From: Pythium myriotylum
Taxonomy: Eukaryota > Oomycota > Peronosporomycetes > Pythiales > Pythiaceae
Reading direction: 5' to 3'
DNA length: 64,000 bases
Assembly (NCBI GenBank): GCA_023091665.1
Contig: JALJCQ010000004.1
Coordinates: 124,001-188,000, forward strand
Shown here: one piece after another, positions 44,785 to 57,198 of the stretch
Numbering within the stretch: position 1 is the first letter of the stretch
Layout: each line of letters starts with the position of its first letter
Made by a program: the position numbers and the translations under genes
The notes under the pieces: generated by a model
Told to the model about the DNA's origin: nothing
What the model saw: only the letters and a program-made list of their open reading frames with translations
The model's database searches: none

Positions 44785-44961
44785 GACTAGTGTAGCGTGT
44801 CCACTTCTTGCTCTTTGTACGAAATACGCCTTTTCAAACCACCCCACTTGGTATTATCATAATCGACGCGGGTATCCATACTCGGTAAACAGCCGCCGAG
44901 TAGAGTTTCTCGTGTAGCCTCGAATCAAATCACACGTTGACAGACGCTATCTCAAGAGACA

Positions 44962-45788
44962 TCACTGACGGCGCTTCTGGCACTTCTTTCCCGATGCCGG
45001 GGCCGGTGTCGAGTTGGGCTGTGTCGCTGGAGCCTGAGAAGTAGGAGCAGGTACAACATTTGGCTTGGGCGAGCTTGTGATCGCCATTGTACTATTGTTC
45101 GCGTTGCCCTCCCCTCCAACAGTGTCCGAGCCATCGCCTGGAGCGTTCGGATCAAGAACCTTGGAGGGATCTGTAGCAGTTCCTCCGGCGATTGGTGCGC
45201 AGTTGACTACGAGATTCACACGTGAGTTTGCAGAATCGACGTGTACACTGAAAACAACTTACGGTAGATCTCCCATGGGTGGTTGTGCGTGCCGATATAC
45301 ATACCCTGGATAATACTCGCCTTGCTGCACTTGGATTTGTCCAACTTGATCGACTTGATGTTGTTGCCATTGCAGTCCTCGTTGAATGCGATTCGGTAGT
45401 TGTCGCACCAGAATTCACAAGGACCTGGATGGCCTGCAGGAAAGTCTACCGAGTCGGGAATCGGCTGGCGCGTCCCCGTGAGAATCGTCTGGCCGCACTC
45501 CTTGGTCGTCGCCAGCTCGTCGGGCGTGTAGTACTTCATGACAAACTGGCGTAGTGTCTTAGCGCCGCTCTGCTTGAGTGCGGAGTTGCCTTGTGCTGCG
45601 CCGTCCCACGAGTTGATGTTTGGGTACGTCCACTGTGTGTCATCGAGTCGACCGACGAAGCTAAACTCATTCGGTGGATCATTAAAAACTGTGACTGGGA
45701 GCAGCATCTTCGAGTGGGCAGCGACTTCTTCGAACGAGCCGAGGAGCACTCCCACATAGAGAACCAAGGCGAGCTGGGAGGTCTTCAT
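44962..45788 (-). CDS. AA17-like lytic polysaccharide monooxygenase, copy 1
   Basis: Two exons, 45263-45788 and 44962-45206, with a 56-nt intron, give 256 residues. A signal peptide ends at A24 so that the mature protein starts with H25, as the copper 'histidine brace' of LPMOs requires. A second brace histidine is H120 in PAGHPGPCEFWCD, and a downstream aromatic block is MYIG...PWEIY followed by NCAPI. This order (N-terminal His, GHxGPCE, WEIY-NCxPI) matches the oomycete AA17 family, whose Phytophthora member oxidises pectin homogalacturonan. After the catalytic domain (~residue 185) comes a Pro/Ser/Thr-rich linker and a basic CQKRR end. It is secreted and probably acts on plant cell wall pectin. 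Copies 2 and 3 follow in tandem upstream on the same strand. Confidence 0.8.
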
Positions 45789-46065
45789 GCTTAAGTCTTC
45801 GCTTTGAGCTGTCGGTAGCAGATTGGCTTATGACGATATCCCGTGGTTGGCCGTTCAGGTCTTACATAGGACTTCTTGTCATGGATTTGGGAGAAATCTT
45901 CACAGGGAACCACACGGTTCCCGTTGGAACATGAAATCCACGCTAGAGGTTCGGTGCCCATCAAGTGGCGCCAAACCAGTTGGCTCTACAGCCGGCATCG
46001 CTTGACGAGAAGCACATTGATGAACTTGTGCAAAGAGAGAGCAGGTTGCTCAACTGCCGCACCCC

Positions 46066-47661
46066 AGACCTGTCCTTCTGCACTTGGCCATCATCTTCGG
46101 ACTACTAATGGATATAAAAAACTTATGAAGAATGTTGAACATTCCACTCGCTACATCTGACACATTGCTGGTCATTTGGTCATTTGGAGACAAGGCATCG
46201 TGAAAGGCCAAATCCTGTTCGAATGATCTCCAAATCGTTTGATTCTTGTTGACAAGATCCACACCCCATCGTCCGACATATGGAATCTCCGAATGAGAAC
46301 CTCGATTACGGCGAAGGTGTCTCCCTCTTCAGAGACTACCCGTAATCACTCGTTGTAGCAACTTGTCCACTCCTCAAAAGCCACTGAGAGTCGACTTGTC
46401 TGATGACAAACGTATTGTGAGTACTAGCCACCTCTCCAAAGTAGCTGTCGAGCTCTTTGTTGGTGTAAGATGCACGATGGAGCCAGCTCTTGGTCTCAGG
46501 TAATTTGCATAACATCGATGCAAGAGCGAATCCTTCAACTGCGGGAGCTAGACGGTAAATGGCCGATTTTTTGTGGCTACTCGCGAAACAAATCCACGCA
46601 GTGGACGAGTTTGTCAATATTTTTTATTTCAGGCCAACAAATACCTTGCTTCTCAATCTTGGTTGTTGTCGTCTCGAACAGAGGCAAAGACTGGCAGTTT
46701 ACAAAGTTCCGGTCGATCGTGGTGATTCACATTAATGCGGATTACCACGAGCCGGTTTGGCAAGTTCGACATCACAACGGTTGAGCGAAATATGCCACGC
46801 ACTTTTCTTTTGTAATCCCTATCAAACGCACAATAACTCACCCACCAGTAGTACGACCTGGCCGAGCGTATAGGAAATTTACTTCCGGCGTTTCTGGCAC
46901 TTTGCACCAGTTGCGGGAGCCGGGGCCGGGTTCGACTGCGGTGCAGGAGCAGGGTTTGGTGAGCGCGGTGAGTTTGCTGGGGTCGTGTTGTTTCTCGCTG
47001 ACGTCACGCCGCCACTGCTCTCGCTTGCAACTGTTCCAGACCCATCGCCCGATGCGTTAGGGTCAAGAACCTTGGACGGATCTGTGGCAGTTCCTCCTGC
47101 AATCGGGGCGCAGTTAACTAAGGGGACAAACAAAGTGAGCACACTAGAGGAGTTCAATGAGCATAGTCGCGTGACGTACTGTAGATCTCCCACGGTTGCG
47201 CCTGGGTACCGATGTACATGCCTTGGATAATGCTCGCCTTGCTGCACTTGGATTTATCCAGCTTTACCGACGTGATTTTGTTTCCGTTACAGTTCTCGTT
47301 GAACGCGATGCGGTAATTGTCGCACCAGAACTCGCACGGACCCTCGTGACCGGCAGGGAAGTTCACAGAGTCGGGGATCGGCTGGCGAGTCCCCGTAAGA
47401 ATCGTTTGCCCGCATTCCTTTGTCGTCGACAGCGAGTTCGGCTTGTAGTACTTCATGAGGAACTGGCGCAGCGTCTTGGAGTTGCTCTGCTTCATCGCCG
47501 AATTGCCGCGAGCCGCACCATCCCACGAGTTGATGTTCGGGTATGTCCACTGCGTACCGTCGAGGCCACCGACCGCGCTAAACTCCGCGGAGGGGTCCTT
47601 AAACGCTGTGACTGGCAGCAACATCTTCGAGTGCGCGGCCACTTCATCGAGAGAGCTCAGA
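46066..47661. repeat. Tandem duplication unit A (1,596 bp)
   Basis: This unit is repeated immediately as 47662-49257; no difference was seen wherever I compared the two, including both intron and exon parts. The breakpoints share an AGA triplet: CCCCAGA before unit A, CAGAAGA|CCTG at the A/B joint and CAGAAGA|GCGG after B. This is typical of microhomology-mediated duplication. The unit runs from about 810 bp downstream of an AA17 gene to the fifteenth codon of that gene. Confidence 0.93.
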
Positions 47662-47771
47662 AGACCTGTCCTTCTGCACTTGGCCATCATCTTCGGACTA
47701 CTAATGGATATAAAAAACTTATGAAGAATGTTGAACATTCCACTCGCTACATCTGACACATTGCTGGTCAT
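46879..47771 (-). CDS. AA17-like LPMO, copy 2, chimeric 5' end
   Basis: From 47661 downward this is identical to copy 3: exon 1 remainder 47180-47661, a 62-nt intron 47118-47179, and exon 2 46879-47117. The duplication joint removed the native promoter, ATG and first 14 codons. The frame stays open upstream into formerly intergenic DNA to an ATG at 47771 (MTSNVSDVASGMFNI...), giving a 276-residue chimera. The residual LLSSLDEVAA lies in front of the brace histidine but no clear signal peptide precedes it; a weak hydrophobic stretch after an internal Met (47735) is the only candidate. Catalytic residues are all present. Without secretion and N-terminal processing it should be inactive as an LPMO, so it may be a young pseudogene. 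Confidence 0.7.
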
Positions 47772-49257
47772 TTGGTCATTTGGAGACAAGGCATCGTGAA
47801 AGGCCAAATCCTGTTCGAATGATCTCCAAATCGTTTGATTCTTGTTGACAAGATCCACACCCCATCGTCCGACATATGGAATCTCCGAATGAGAACCTCG
47901 ATTACGGCGAAGGTGTCTCCCTCTTCAGAGACTACCCGTAATCACTCGTTGTAGCAACTTGTCCACTCCTCAAAAGCCACTGAGAGTCGACTTGTCTGAT
48001 GACAAACGTATTGTGAGTACTAGCCACCTCTCCAAAGTAGCTGTCGAGCTCTTTGTTGGTGTAAGATGCACGATGGAGCCAGCTCTTGGTCTCAGGTAAT
48101 TTGCATAACATCGATGCAAGAGCGAATCCTTCAACTGCGGGAGCTAGACGGTAAATGGCCGATTTTTTGTGGCTACTCGCGAAACAAATCCACGCAGTGG
48201 ACGAGTTTGTCAATATTTTTTATTTCAGGCCAACAAATACCTTGCTTCTCAATCTTGGTTGTTGTCGTCTCGAACAGAGGCAAAGACTGGCAGTTTACAA
48301 AGTTCCGGTCGATCGTGGTGATTCACATTAATGCGGATTACCACGAGCCGGTTTGGCAAGTTCGACATCACAACGGTTGAGCGAAATATGCCACGCACTT
48401 TTCTTTTGTAATCCCTATCAAACGCACAATAACTCACCCACCAGTAGTACGACCTGGCCGAGCGTATAGGAAATTTACTTCCGGCGTTTCTGGCACTTTG
48501 CACCAGTTGCGGGAGCCGGGGCCGGGTTCGACTGCGGTGCAGGAGCAGGGTTTGGTGAGCGCGGTGAGTTTGCTGGGGTCGTGTTGTTTCTCGCTGACGT
48601 CACGCCGCCACTGCTCTCGCTTGCAACTGTTCCAGACCCATCGCCCGATGCGTTAGGGTCAAGAACCTTGGACGGATCTGTGGCAGTTCCTCCTGCAATC
48701 GGGGCGCAGTTAACTAAGGGGACAAACAAAGTGAGCACACTAGAGGAGTTCAATGAGCATAGTCGCGTGACGTACTGTAGATCTCCCACGGTTGCGCCTG
48801 GGTACCGATGTACATGCCTTGGATAATGCTCGCCTTGCTGCACTTGGATTTATCCAGCTTTACCGACGTGATTTTGTTTCCGTTACAGTTCTCGTTGAAC
48901 GCGATGCGGTAATTGTCGCACCAGAACTCGCACGGACCCTCGTGACCGGCAGGGAAGTTCACAGAGTCGGGGATCGGCTGGCGAGTCCCCGTAAGAATCG
49001 TTTGCCCGCATTCCTTTGTCGTCGACAGCGAGTTCGGCTTGTAGTACTTCATGAGGAACTGGCGCAGCGTCTTGGAGTTGCTCTGCTTCATCGCCGAATT
49101 GCCGCGAGCCGCACCATCCCACGAGTTGATGTTCGGGTATGTCCACTGCGTACCGTCGAGGCCACCGACCGCGCTAAACTCCGCGGAGGGGTCCTTAAAC
49201 GCTGTGACTGGCAGCAACATCTTCGAGTGCGCGGCCACTTCATCGAGAGAGCTCAGA
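47662..49257. repeat. Tandem duplication unit B (1,596 bp)
   Basis: This is the second copy of the 46066-47661 unit. It contains the body of AA17 copy 3, whose first 44 nt lie outside the unit (49258-49301). Confidence 0.93.
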
Positions 49258-49301
49258 AGAGCGGAGAGGGCAAGCACGGGGACGAGCTGAGAGGTCTTCA
49301 T
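48475..49301 (-). CDS. AA17-like LPMO, copy 3 (intact)
   Basis: Two exons, 48776-49301 and 48475-48713, with a 62-nt intron (GTACGT...CCTTAG), give 254 residues. The ATG at 49301 starts a signal peptide ending AA24; the frame stays open further upstream but those codons do not look coding. H25 begins the mature enzyme and H120 (PAGHEGPCEFWCD) completes the copper brace. The core ends GTQAQPWEIY then NCAPI, where copy 1 has GTHNHPWEIY, so the extra histidines of copy 1 are not required for copper. The C-terminal linker is Pro/Ala/Ser-rich and ends CQKRRK. It is the donor of the tandem duplication that made copy 2. Confidence 0.82.
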
Positions 49302-51656
<2,355 letters not shown>

Positions 51657-52186
51657 CGGGCGTCTGATTCGATGTTGCTCATTGCATTTGTAGCTTTTAC
51701 TTTCAAAATGTTCTTCATGTTCCTTTCCTTCGCCCAGTCGCACTGGTTTGGACCATCAATGTTGGAGGCGACAGTAGACGATGGTCAACACAATGCTGGT
51801 GAATCGGATTACTGAAGTCCTACTCTCATGACATGTTTATCAGCCATAACAATGGTTGACTCCAAGAGCAAAACCATCAGGGCAACTTGTCGGGAGTTTT
51901 TTTCGCGCATCTGTCATCGCAAAGGCCACGTGCCCTAGAGCTTCAATATCTGACCAGAGACTTCTGGCGGATGTTGGTGCGTAGAGTTCTAGAGGCTTCA
52001 ACGCTTGATCAATTGCTCGCCAGGTAGAGCGTGACCAGGTAAGTCGGAGATTTCCACCGTTCTCGAAACTGGTCAATGTCTGCTCAGAAAACACGGCCCG
52101 CCCAAGTGCCTTCGTGGAAATCTTGCAAAAGCACATACACTAATTTTTCGGCTTGTCGGCTGTGACTTGGGCTCGGCAGTGGCGGT
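51657..52186. other. Intergenic, no gene recognised
   Basis: This lies between the ARF gene and the convergent small acidic-protein gene. No motif-bearing frame was found. Confidence 0.35.
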
Positions 52187-52570
52187 TTACTCCTTCGAAA
52201 CGTTAAACATAGACAAGTACAGCGAGAGCTCTTTAGCGCCGTTGTCTCTCTTCTTGATCTTCTTTTCCTCGGTCGTCTTGTTCTCTCCCTCACTTCGTGC
52301 ATATGGATTTCTGTTCTTGCGTCGAGTCGCTCGACGCTGTGTCACCGCGCTAACTTTTCCCTCGACCTCGTCTCCACTGTCATCCCCACCCTCTTCATCA
52401 CTTCCCATGAATGTCACGAGCGCCGCGAGCTGCGCATTGCGCTGGAAATCGGAGGGCAGGTTGTCCATGAACAGAAGAGGCATCTCGTCTTCGTCGTCAT
52501 CACCCGATGGCCTCGTAGTCGCCGTAGCTGCCGCCGCCGCACGCGAAGTTGCCTCTCCATGTTTCTCCAT
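52187..52570 (-). CDS. Small acidic/basic hypothetical protein
   Basis: A 127-residue frame from the ATG at 52570. The N-terminus is alanine/threonine-rich, then an acidic run (DDDEDE), a short hydrophobic block (MPLLFMDNLPSDFQRNAQLA), a second acidic run and a highly basic C-terminal third. I do not recognise the family; the charge pattern suggests a nuclear or nucleolar protein. It is divergent from the 52779 gene, with 208 bases between the two ATGs, which contain AACGGGTC-type repeats and a TATTTAAA box. Confidence 0.55.
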   Translation of the reverse strand: MEKHGEATSRAAAAATATTRPSGDDDEDEMPLLFMDNLPSDFQRNAQLAALVTFMGSDEEGGDDSGDEVEGKVSAVTQRRATRRKNRNPYARSEGENKTTEEKKIKKRDNGAKELSLYLSMFNVSKE

Positions 52571-52778
52571 CTTTCACTACAGTGGTCACCATCAAAGGGA
52601 AACGGGTTCTTCTAAAATGGGTTCCCAAAACGGGCCGGGTCAAGACTAACATCAACAAATCACTATTTAAAGCAGCCTGGGTGGGCCTGAACGGGTCAAA
52701 CGGGTCGGACCGCACCATCACTCCGGTTTCCCCATCACACTTCAACCGCGTCATTTTCCATTTTCCCTTCTTCCTCTC

Positions 52779-53204
52779 ATGACGCCGAGAAGCGTCGTCT
52801 TCGACTGGGGCATCGACGAGCTCTTCGCCCTCGCGGCCGCAGCCAACCGCATGGAGGCCTCGCCGACACCGTCGTGGCTGCGCACGTCGCCACCGCACGT
52901 CACGGCCCAGTCGTTCAAGGTCGACATTTTCCAGGTCTTGGCAGCGAGCTCGGGCAGCAAAAAGCAGGCGGGCTCGGTTTGGATCGGGACCGACACGCCA
53001 AAGCAGTACGCAAAGCTCAAGGCGGCAGTGGAGACGCTCCAGGAGGATGCGTTTCTGCAGCGGGTCATGGTCGAAGCGTATCCGAAGGAGGAGGAAGGAG
53101 AAGGAAAGCTGGTGGCCAGAGTGGCCTTCCTCGCGTCGTCGCAGCACACTTATCCGATGGATATCAAGGCACCAGAGCACGGCATGCGCCGCTTGTTTGT
53201 GTGA
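52779..53204 (+). CDS. Hypothetical protein, 141 residues
   Basis: An ATG-started GC-rich frame. The middle resembles a short alpha/beta domain (FKVDIFQVLAASSG, GSVWIGTDTPKQYAKL) and there is an acidic loop (KEEEGEGK). No known family was recognised. Its GC-rich codon use matches neighbouring genes, and it shares a short divergent promoter region with the 52187-52570 gene, which supports it being real. Confidence 0.5.
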   Translation: MTPRSVVFDWGIDELFALAAAANRMEASPTPSWLRTSPPHVTAQSFKVDIFQVLAASSGSKKQAGSVWIGTDTPKQYAKLKAAVETLQEDAFLQRVMVEAYPKEEEGEGKLVARVAFLASSQHTYPMDIKAPEHGMRRLFV

Positions 53205-53804
53205 ATGAGCTCAATCTTTTTTGGTGGCACGATGATATGATGAGAGTGGAGTGAAGGCGAACCACAGAGGATCAGTGGAGAACTCGTTCTACCTCGTAAT
53301 CAACCTCTTTTTATTAAAGGCGTTTTCTGAGCTCAAGTTTGCAGTTCATACTTCGGTACTGATCGGTGAGAGGTAGCAGTTCCGACACAGAACACAAAGC
53401 CAAGCGCCAATGGGAACTACCGCTTCGTCTTCTCCAAACCCCCAGACCACCCCCACCGTGCCGACGTGAAACTCACAAGTCCAACACGAATGCGCTGAAG
53501 GTGAGCCCTCAGACACTCTCTGACGGAGAATGTCGGTAAATGGATGTTCATTCGCGGTTGAGACAGTCCAGAGCTTCAACATGGATGTGGGTAATTGAGC
53601 TCCTCTTGGGTTCAGTGTACAGTACACCCAACTGGCGGCCAATAATCTACGAGTCTCCTCCACACTACCAATGGATATTGGTACGTGAGGCTGCTCGCCT
53701 TTAAAGATCCTCCTCCAGCAGTCGCTTCACGATCCGAAACAGTTGTTTGTAGATCCGCACAAGCCATTCTTCTATTGTCCACCTGCTCAACACGTCTTTT
53801 CGCG
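53205..53804. other. Intergenic, no gene recognised
   Basis: This is the 5' flank of the amide-hydrolase gene. No convincing promoter element was identified. Confidence 0.35.
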
Positions 53805-55028
53805 ATGAAGGTCTTCGGTGCTCAGCTTATGTTTATGGGGCCGCTGCTATCCCTTGCAAAAGCATGCAGCGATGTTCTCGTGAACGCTACGTCTACGGTC
53901 GTAAGTGCTCGCACGATGGACTTTGACATCGACCTTGACACAGTCGTGGAGGTCATTCCACGCAATACAACGTTCCAGGATCTGCCAGTCCGGAACTGTT
54001 CAACGTGCCCAGACTTCGAGTGGCAGAATAAGTACGGATTCATCGCCTTTCAGATGTTCCGGCTCAATGTAGCCGCGGATGGGCTCAACGAAAAGGGTCT
54101 CTCGGCTGCGTTCTTATACCTCGAAGACGTGACCGAGTACCCTGTGCTGGACTTGTCACCATCCGCGAAACCTATCGTTACGTCAATCGTATCGTACTTG
54201 CTGGGCAATTTTGCGACGGTGGACGATGTTAAGGAAGGAATGAAGCAGATTCAGATCGGAGAGATCGACGACGGTGTTGAAGGGTTACTCTTCCCAGGCC
54301 AGGCTCAGACCGGGCGACTCGTGCTTCACGTGGCTGTCCATGACGCACTGGGGAAGAGTCTCGCCGTCGAGATGCCACACGGCTAGGTAGTCGTACTCGA
54401 CAACCCAAATGGTGTTTTGACGAATGAACCTGAGCTGACGAAGCAGCTAGAATTGCTCGAAAATCCTCAAGGCGACCCGATCGGTGGCAACTACTCCCCG
54501 ATTGCTCGCTTCCAGCGACTTTCGCTTCTAAACCGAATAGTTCCTTTCGGCTACGATTTCGATCCATCGGCGGCTTCGTTCTTGAGAGGCAGCGAGACCC
54601 AGCAAGCGATCTCGAACGCGCTGCATTTGATCAACACCGTCGTGATGCCGACTCGAGAGGCGACCCAGTGGACGATCGTGCGCGATCATAAAGAGAAGGC
54701 CGTGTACTTTCAGTCGACGCTGAACTTCCAATTGCAGCGGCTTGCGATCAGCGACTTTGACTGGAGCAGCAACGCTAGCCGCCAGTTTATTCCGGTTGCC
54801 AGGGACGAGTGGTTCACCGACGTATCCGCGAAGTTGAAGTCGAAAAATGCAACAGACACGACAATGGATCTACCCCCGCGCACGCAATTAAGTGTAATGA
54901 TTCCGGCGAACGCAACGCCATCCACCGACGTGCCCACGCCAACTATTCGCAGCGGCGTCGTTGGTCTGCACAAGAATATGCTTTTCGTTGGCAGCACGGC
55001 GCTGGTTACGCTGGCATCAATGGCGTAG
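53805..55028 (+). pseudogene. Choloylglycine hydrolase/penicillin-acylase-like Ntn hydrolase with one in-frame TAG
   Basis: From the ATG at 53805 a signal peptide leads to C21, the expected N-terminal nucleophile of the family. R36 (SARTMDFD), D39 and N95 (GLNEKGLSA) follow as catalytic partners. Codon 194 is TAG (54384-54386), then the same frame continues open for 213 codons with VVVLDNPNGVLTNEP and YSPIARFQRL, which carry the remaining catalytic Asn and Arg. The C-terminus ends in a hydrophobic stretch after RSGVVG, consistent with a GPI-anchor signal. The intact protein would be a secreted or surface amidase acting on N-acyl amides. The single stop and otherwise perfect frame suggest a very recent nonsense change, a sequencing error or read-through. 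Confidence 0.75.
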
Positions 55029-55470
55029 GAGGAATTGCATCTAGTTGATTGCGCCTACGAATCGTAAGCTGAAGAGGACGGTTGGTGTAAGGAGGCCGTA
55101 AGATTGGTTAACCGTTTTTACCACCTAGACGACCATCATTGCGGTCTTCAACATCCATCATTGTGGGCCTATCTGGCCACTTTGGGCAGATCTGATCAGC
55201 AATGCTGATCGCGATTTACACATGATGACAACATGTGTGAATCACGTGTGAGTTGGATGTCTCCCAGCTTGTGGGTCGCGACGTGAAGACACGGGCTGCA
55301 AAAGTACGCAACGTCTTGATCGGTCGAAAACAAAGGTGACCCGGAGTGATGGGCAGATGTCTGCAATGATGGTCATCTAGATCTTCAACAGATGCTGTGG
55401 GCCCAATGTGACTCCACGCAGAGAGGCATCCCATCGCATCCAGCGGCACCGACGCACTTGCAGGTCTCAC
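55029..55470. other. Intergenic, no gene recognised
   Basis: The stretch contains a small imperfect palindrome (about 55216-55250) but no coding frame. Confidence 0.35.
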
Positions 55471-55486
55471 TCACTTTCCAATTCTC
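55471..55486 (+). promoter_or_regulatory. Initiator-like core promoter of the first WrbA gene
   Basis: TCACTTTCCAATTCTC fits the oomycete initiator/flanking-element pattern and lies about 18-33 bases upstream of the ATG at 55504. Confidence 0.55.
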
Positions 55487-55503
55487 CCCTCCTGTAACCA
55501 ACA

Positions 55504-56106
55504 ATGACCAAGATCGCCATCATCTACTACTCGACCTACGGCCACGTCGCCAAGCTCGCCGAGGCTCTCAAGAAAGGCGTCGAGAAGGTTCCTGGCGCCA
55601 CTGCGACGATCTACCAGATCCCGGAGACGCTCTCGGACGAAGTGCTTGCAAAGATGCACGCGCCGCCGAAGAAGGATTACCCGGTCGTGACGCGTGAGGT
55701 CCTGACCGAGTCGGATGGCCTGCTCTTCGGCTTCCCGAGCCGCTTTGGTTCGTTCCCAGGGCAGGTTAAGCAGTTCTTCGATTCGACGACTCCTCTGTGG
55801 AGCCGGGGCCTGCTCACGGGAAAGCCGGCTGGTCTATTCTTCTGCACTGGAACGCAAGGCGGTGGTCAGGAGACCGTCGCGTACACGTCGCTGACCTTCC
55901 TCACGCACCATGGAATGACCTACGTGCCTCTCGGCTATCGCTCCAAGAACATCTTCGACATGGAGCGTGTCCATGGTGGCAGCCCGTGGGGAGTTGGTAC
56001 GATTGCCGGCCCAGACAACTCGACGGAGCCACTCGACATGGAGCTGGAGATGGCGGATGTCCAGGGCCAGAGCTTTGCTGAAATTGCCAAGAAGCTCGCT
56101 GCGTAA
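55504..56106 (+). CDS. NAD(P)H:quinone oxidoreductase, WrbA flavodoxin-like (copy 1)
   Basis: A 200-residue intronless flavoprotein. It opens with the FMN phosphate loop IYYSTYGHVAKLAE, then FGFPSRFGSFPGQVK and FFCTGTQGGGQET, and ends with the conserved RVHGGSPWGVGTI block. WrbA enzymes reduce quinones by two electrons, avoiding semiquinone radicals, as cytosolic tetramers. In plant-associated microbes they are linked to defence against host quinones. A close paralog on the opposite strand lies 2.5 kb away (58596-59198), and the DODA-like gene lies between them. Confidence 0.93.
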   Translation: MTKIAIIYYSTYGHVAKLAEALKKGVEKVPGATATIYQIPETLSDEVLAKMHAPPKKDYPVVTREVLTESDGLLFGFPSRFGSFPGQVKQFFDSTTPLWSRGLLTGKPAGLFFCTGTQGGGQETVAYTSLTFLTHHGMTYVPLGYRSKNIFDMERVHGGSPWGVGTIAGPDNSTEPLDMELEMADVQGQSFAEIAKKLAA

Positions 56107-57198
56107 GATGGTTCATCTCGTCGAGCGACCAGAGTGATCTCGAGACACGAAAAAAAAAAAAAGAGAAAAAGAGTAGTCAGCCTTGAGTTTGACTTCAGGT
56201 TAATGCTTCATAGACTACAAAGAAACAACATAACCATCGACTATTCTCCTCAATTTTGCCTCTCCTCAAAACTATCGCAACCGCTTGATGCAACTCTACT
56301 TATGCATCAAGCATGACCTGGAGCTTCATAACTTTACTGAAAACCTCACTCGTGCGCTTACGAGACTCGGCGTCTGTGAGGGTGTGGCCACAAGTGGCCC
56401 AGCGTCAGCTACAGAGTACATGCGCATCGACGCCGTGAAGGTATTGTAATAGTTGAGGTCAACGCCGATGCCGCCAGAGAGGGATCGAGGCTCTGTGTTT
56501 CTCAAACAAGATCTTGTAGAGAGACGGCTCTCACCAATAGCTGGAGCCAGTGCGGTCGACAATACCCTCAATCGTAAGTTTCCAGGTACCTGTACGAAAA
56601 TTTGCTCGGCGAGATTGCGTGGACTCGTCATTCGTCAGAACCTCCATATCGTGCCTGGTCGTGTTACAGTTTTCCGCAACGATAAGCTTAGTTTGGCATT
56701 GTTTGTTCGAATGGGGGAGGGCTCACCTCAGCTCGAGCAAAAATTTTGTACTCATCAGAGTACATTTCGCGTACAACTGGTTGCCACAAAAATAAGTGTA
56801 CTCATCATTGAGCACAAGGTGTCATCCATGCAGATAGTCCGGTATCCAATAGTTTTTATCAGGCCGGTCAACCAGGAGCTCGTCACATGCCATTGATGTG
56901 ACTTTCACTATGCCAGCGGCCAGAACGACGCTAAGGCCAAACCAGGACAACACCGTCTCCCGAACTCGGGAAGACATCATGTCCCATACAACGATGTCCC
57001 ATGCGTACACCGCTGCCTTTCGTAACTTCAGACAGCTGGAGAAAAAGATCGCCACCAAGTTGCATCGCACAAGCCAATCACACGATTGCGTCATCGATTG
57101 CCCTCCACAAGTGGCCACCCGCGTAGCGTCATTCACGACAAAAATATCTAATAGGTTTCCCTTTGGCAGAACGCGATGCCGCACGACGCACTGTCGCA
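56107..57198. other. 1.1-kb intergenic region, no gene recognised
   Basis: Apart from an A-rich stretch at about 56149-56176 just after the WrbA stop, nothing was recognised. Frames on either strand lack motifs. Confidence 0.35.

Noticed and set aside
52500..53180. 226-codon minus-strand frame
   Set aside because: It has no good start and overlaps both small genes in shadow; the plus-strand frame at 52779 has a better composition.
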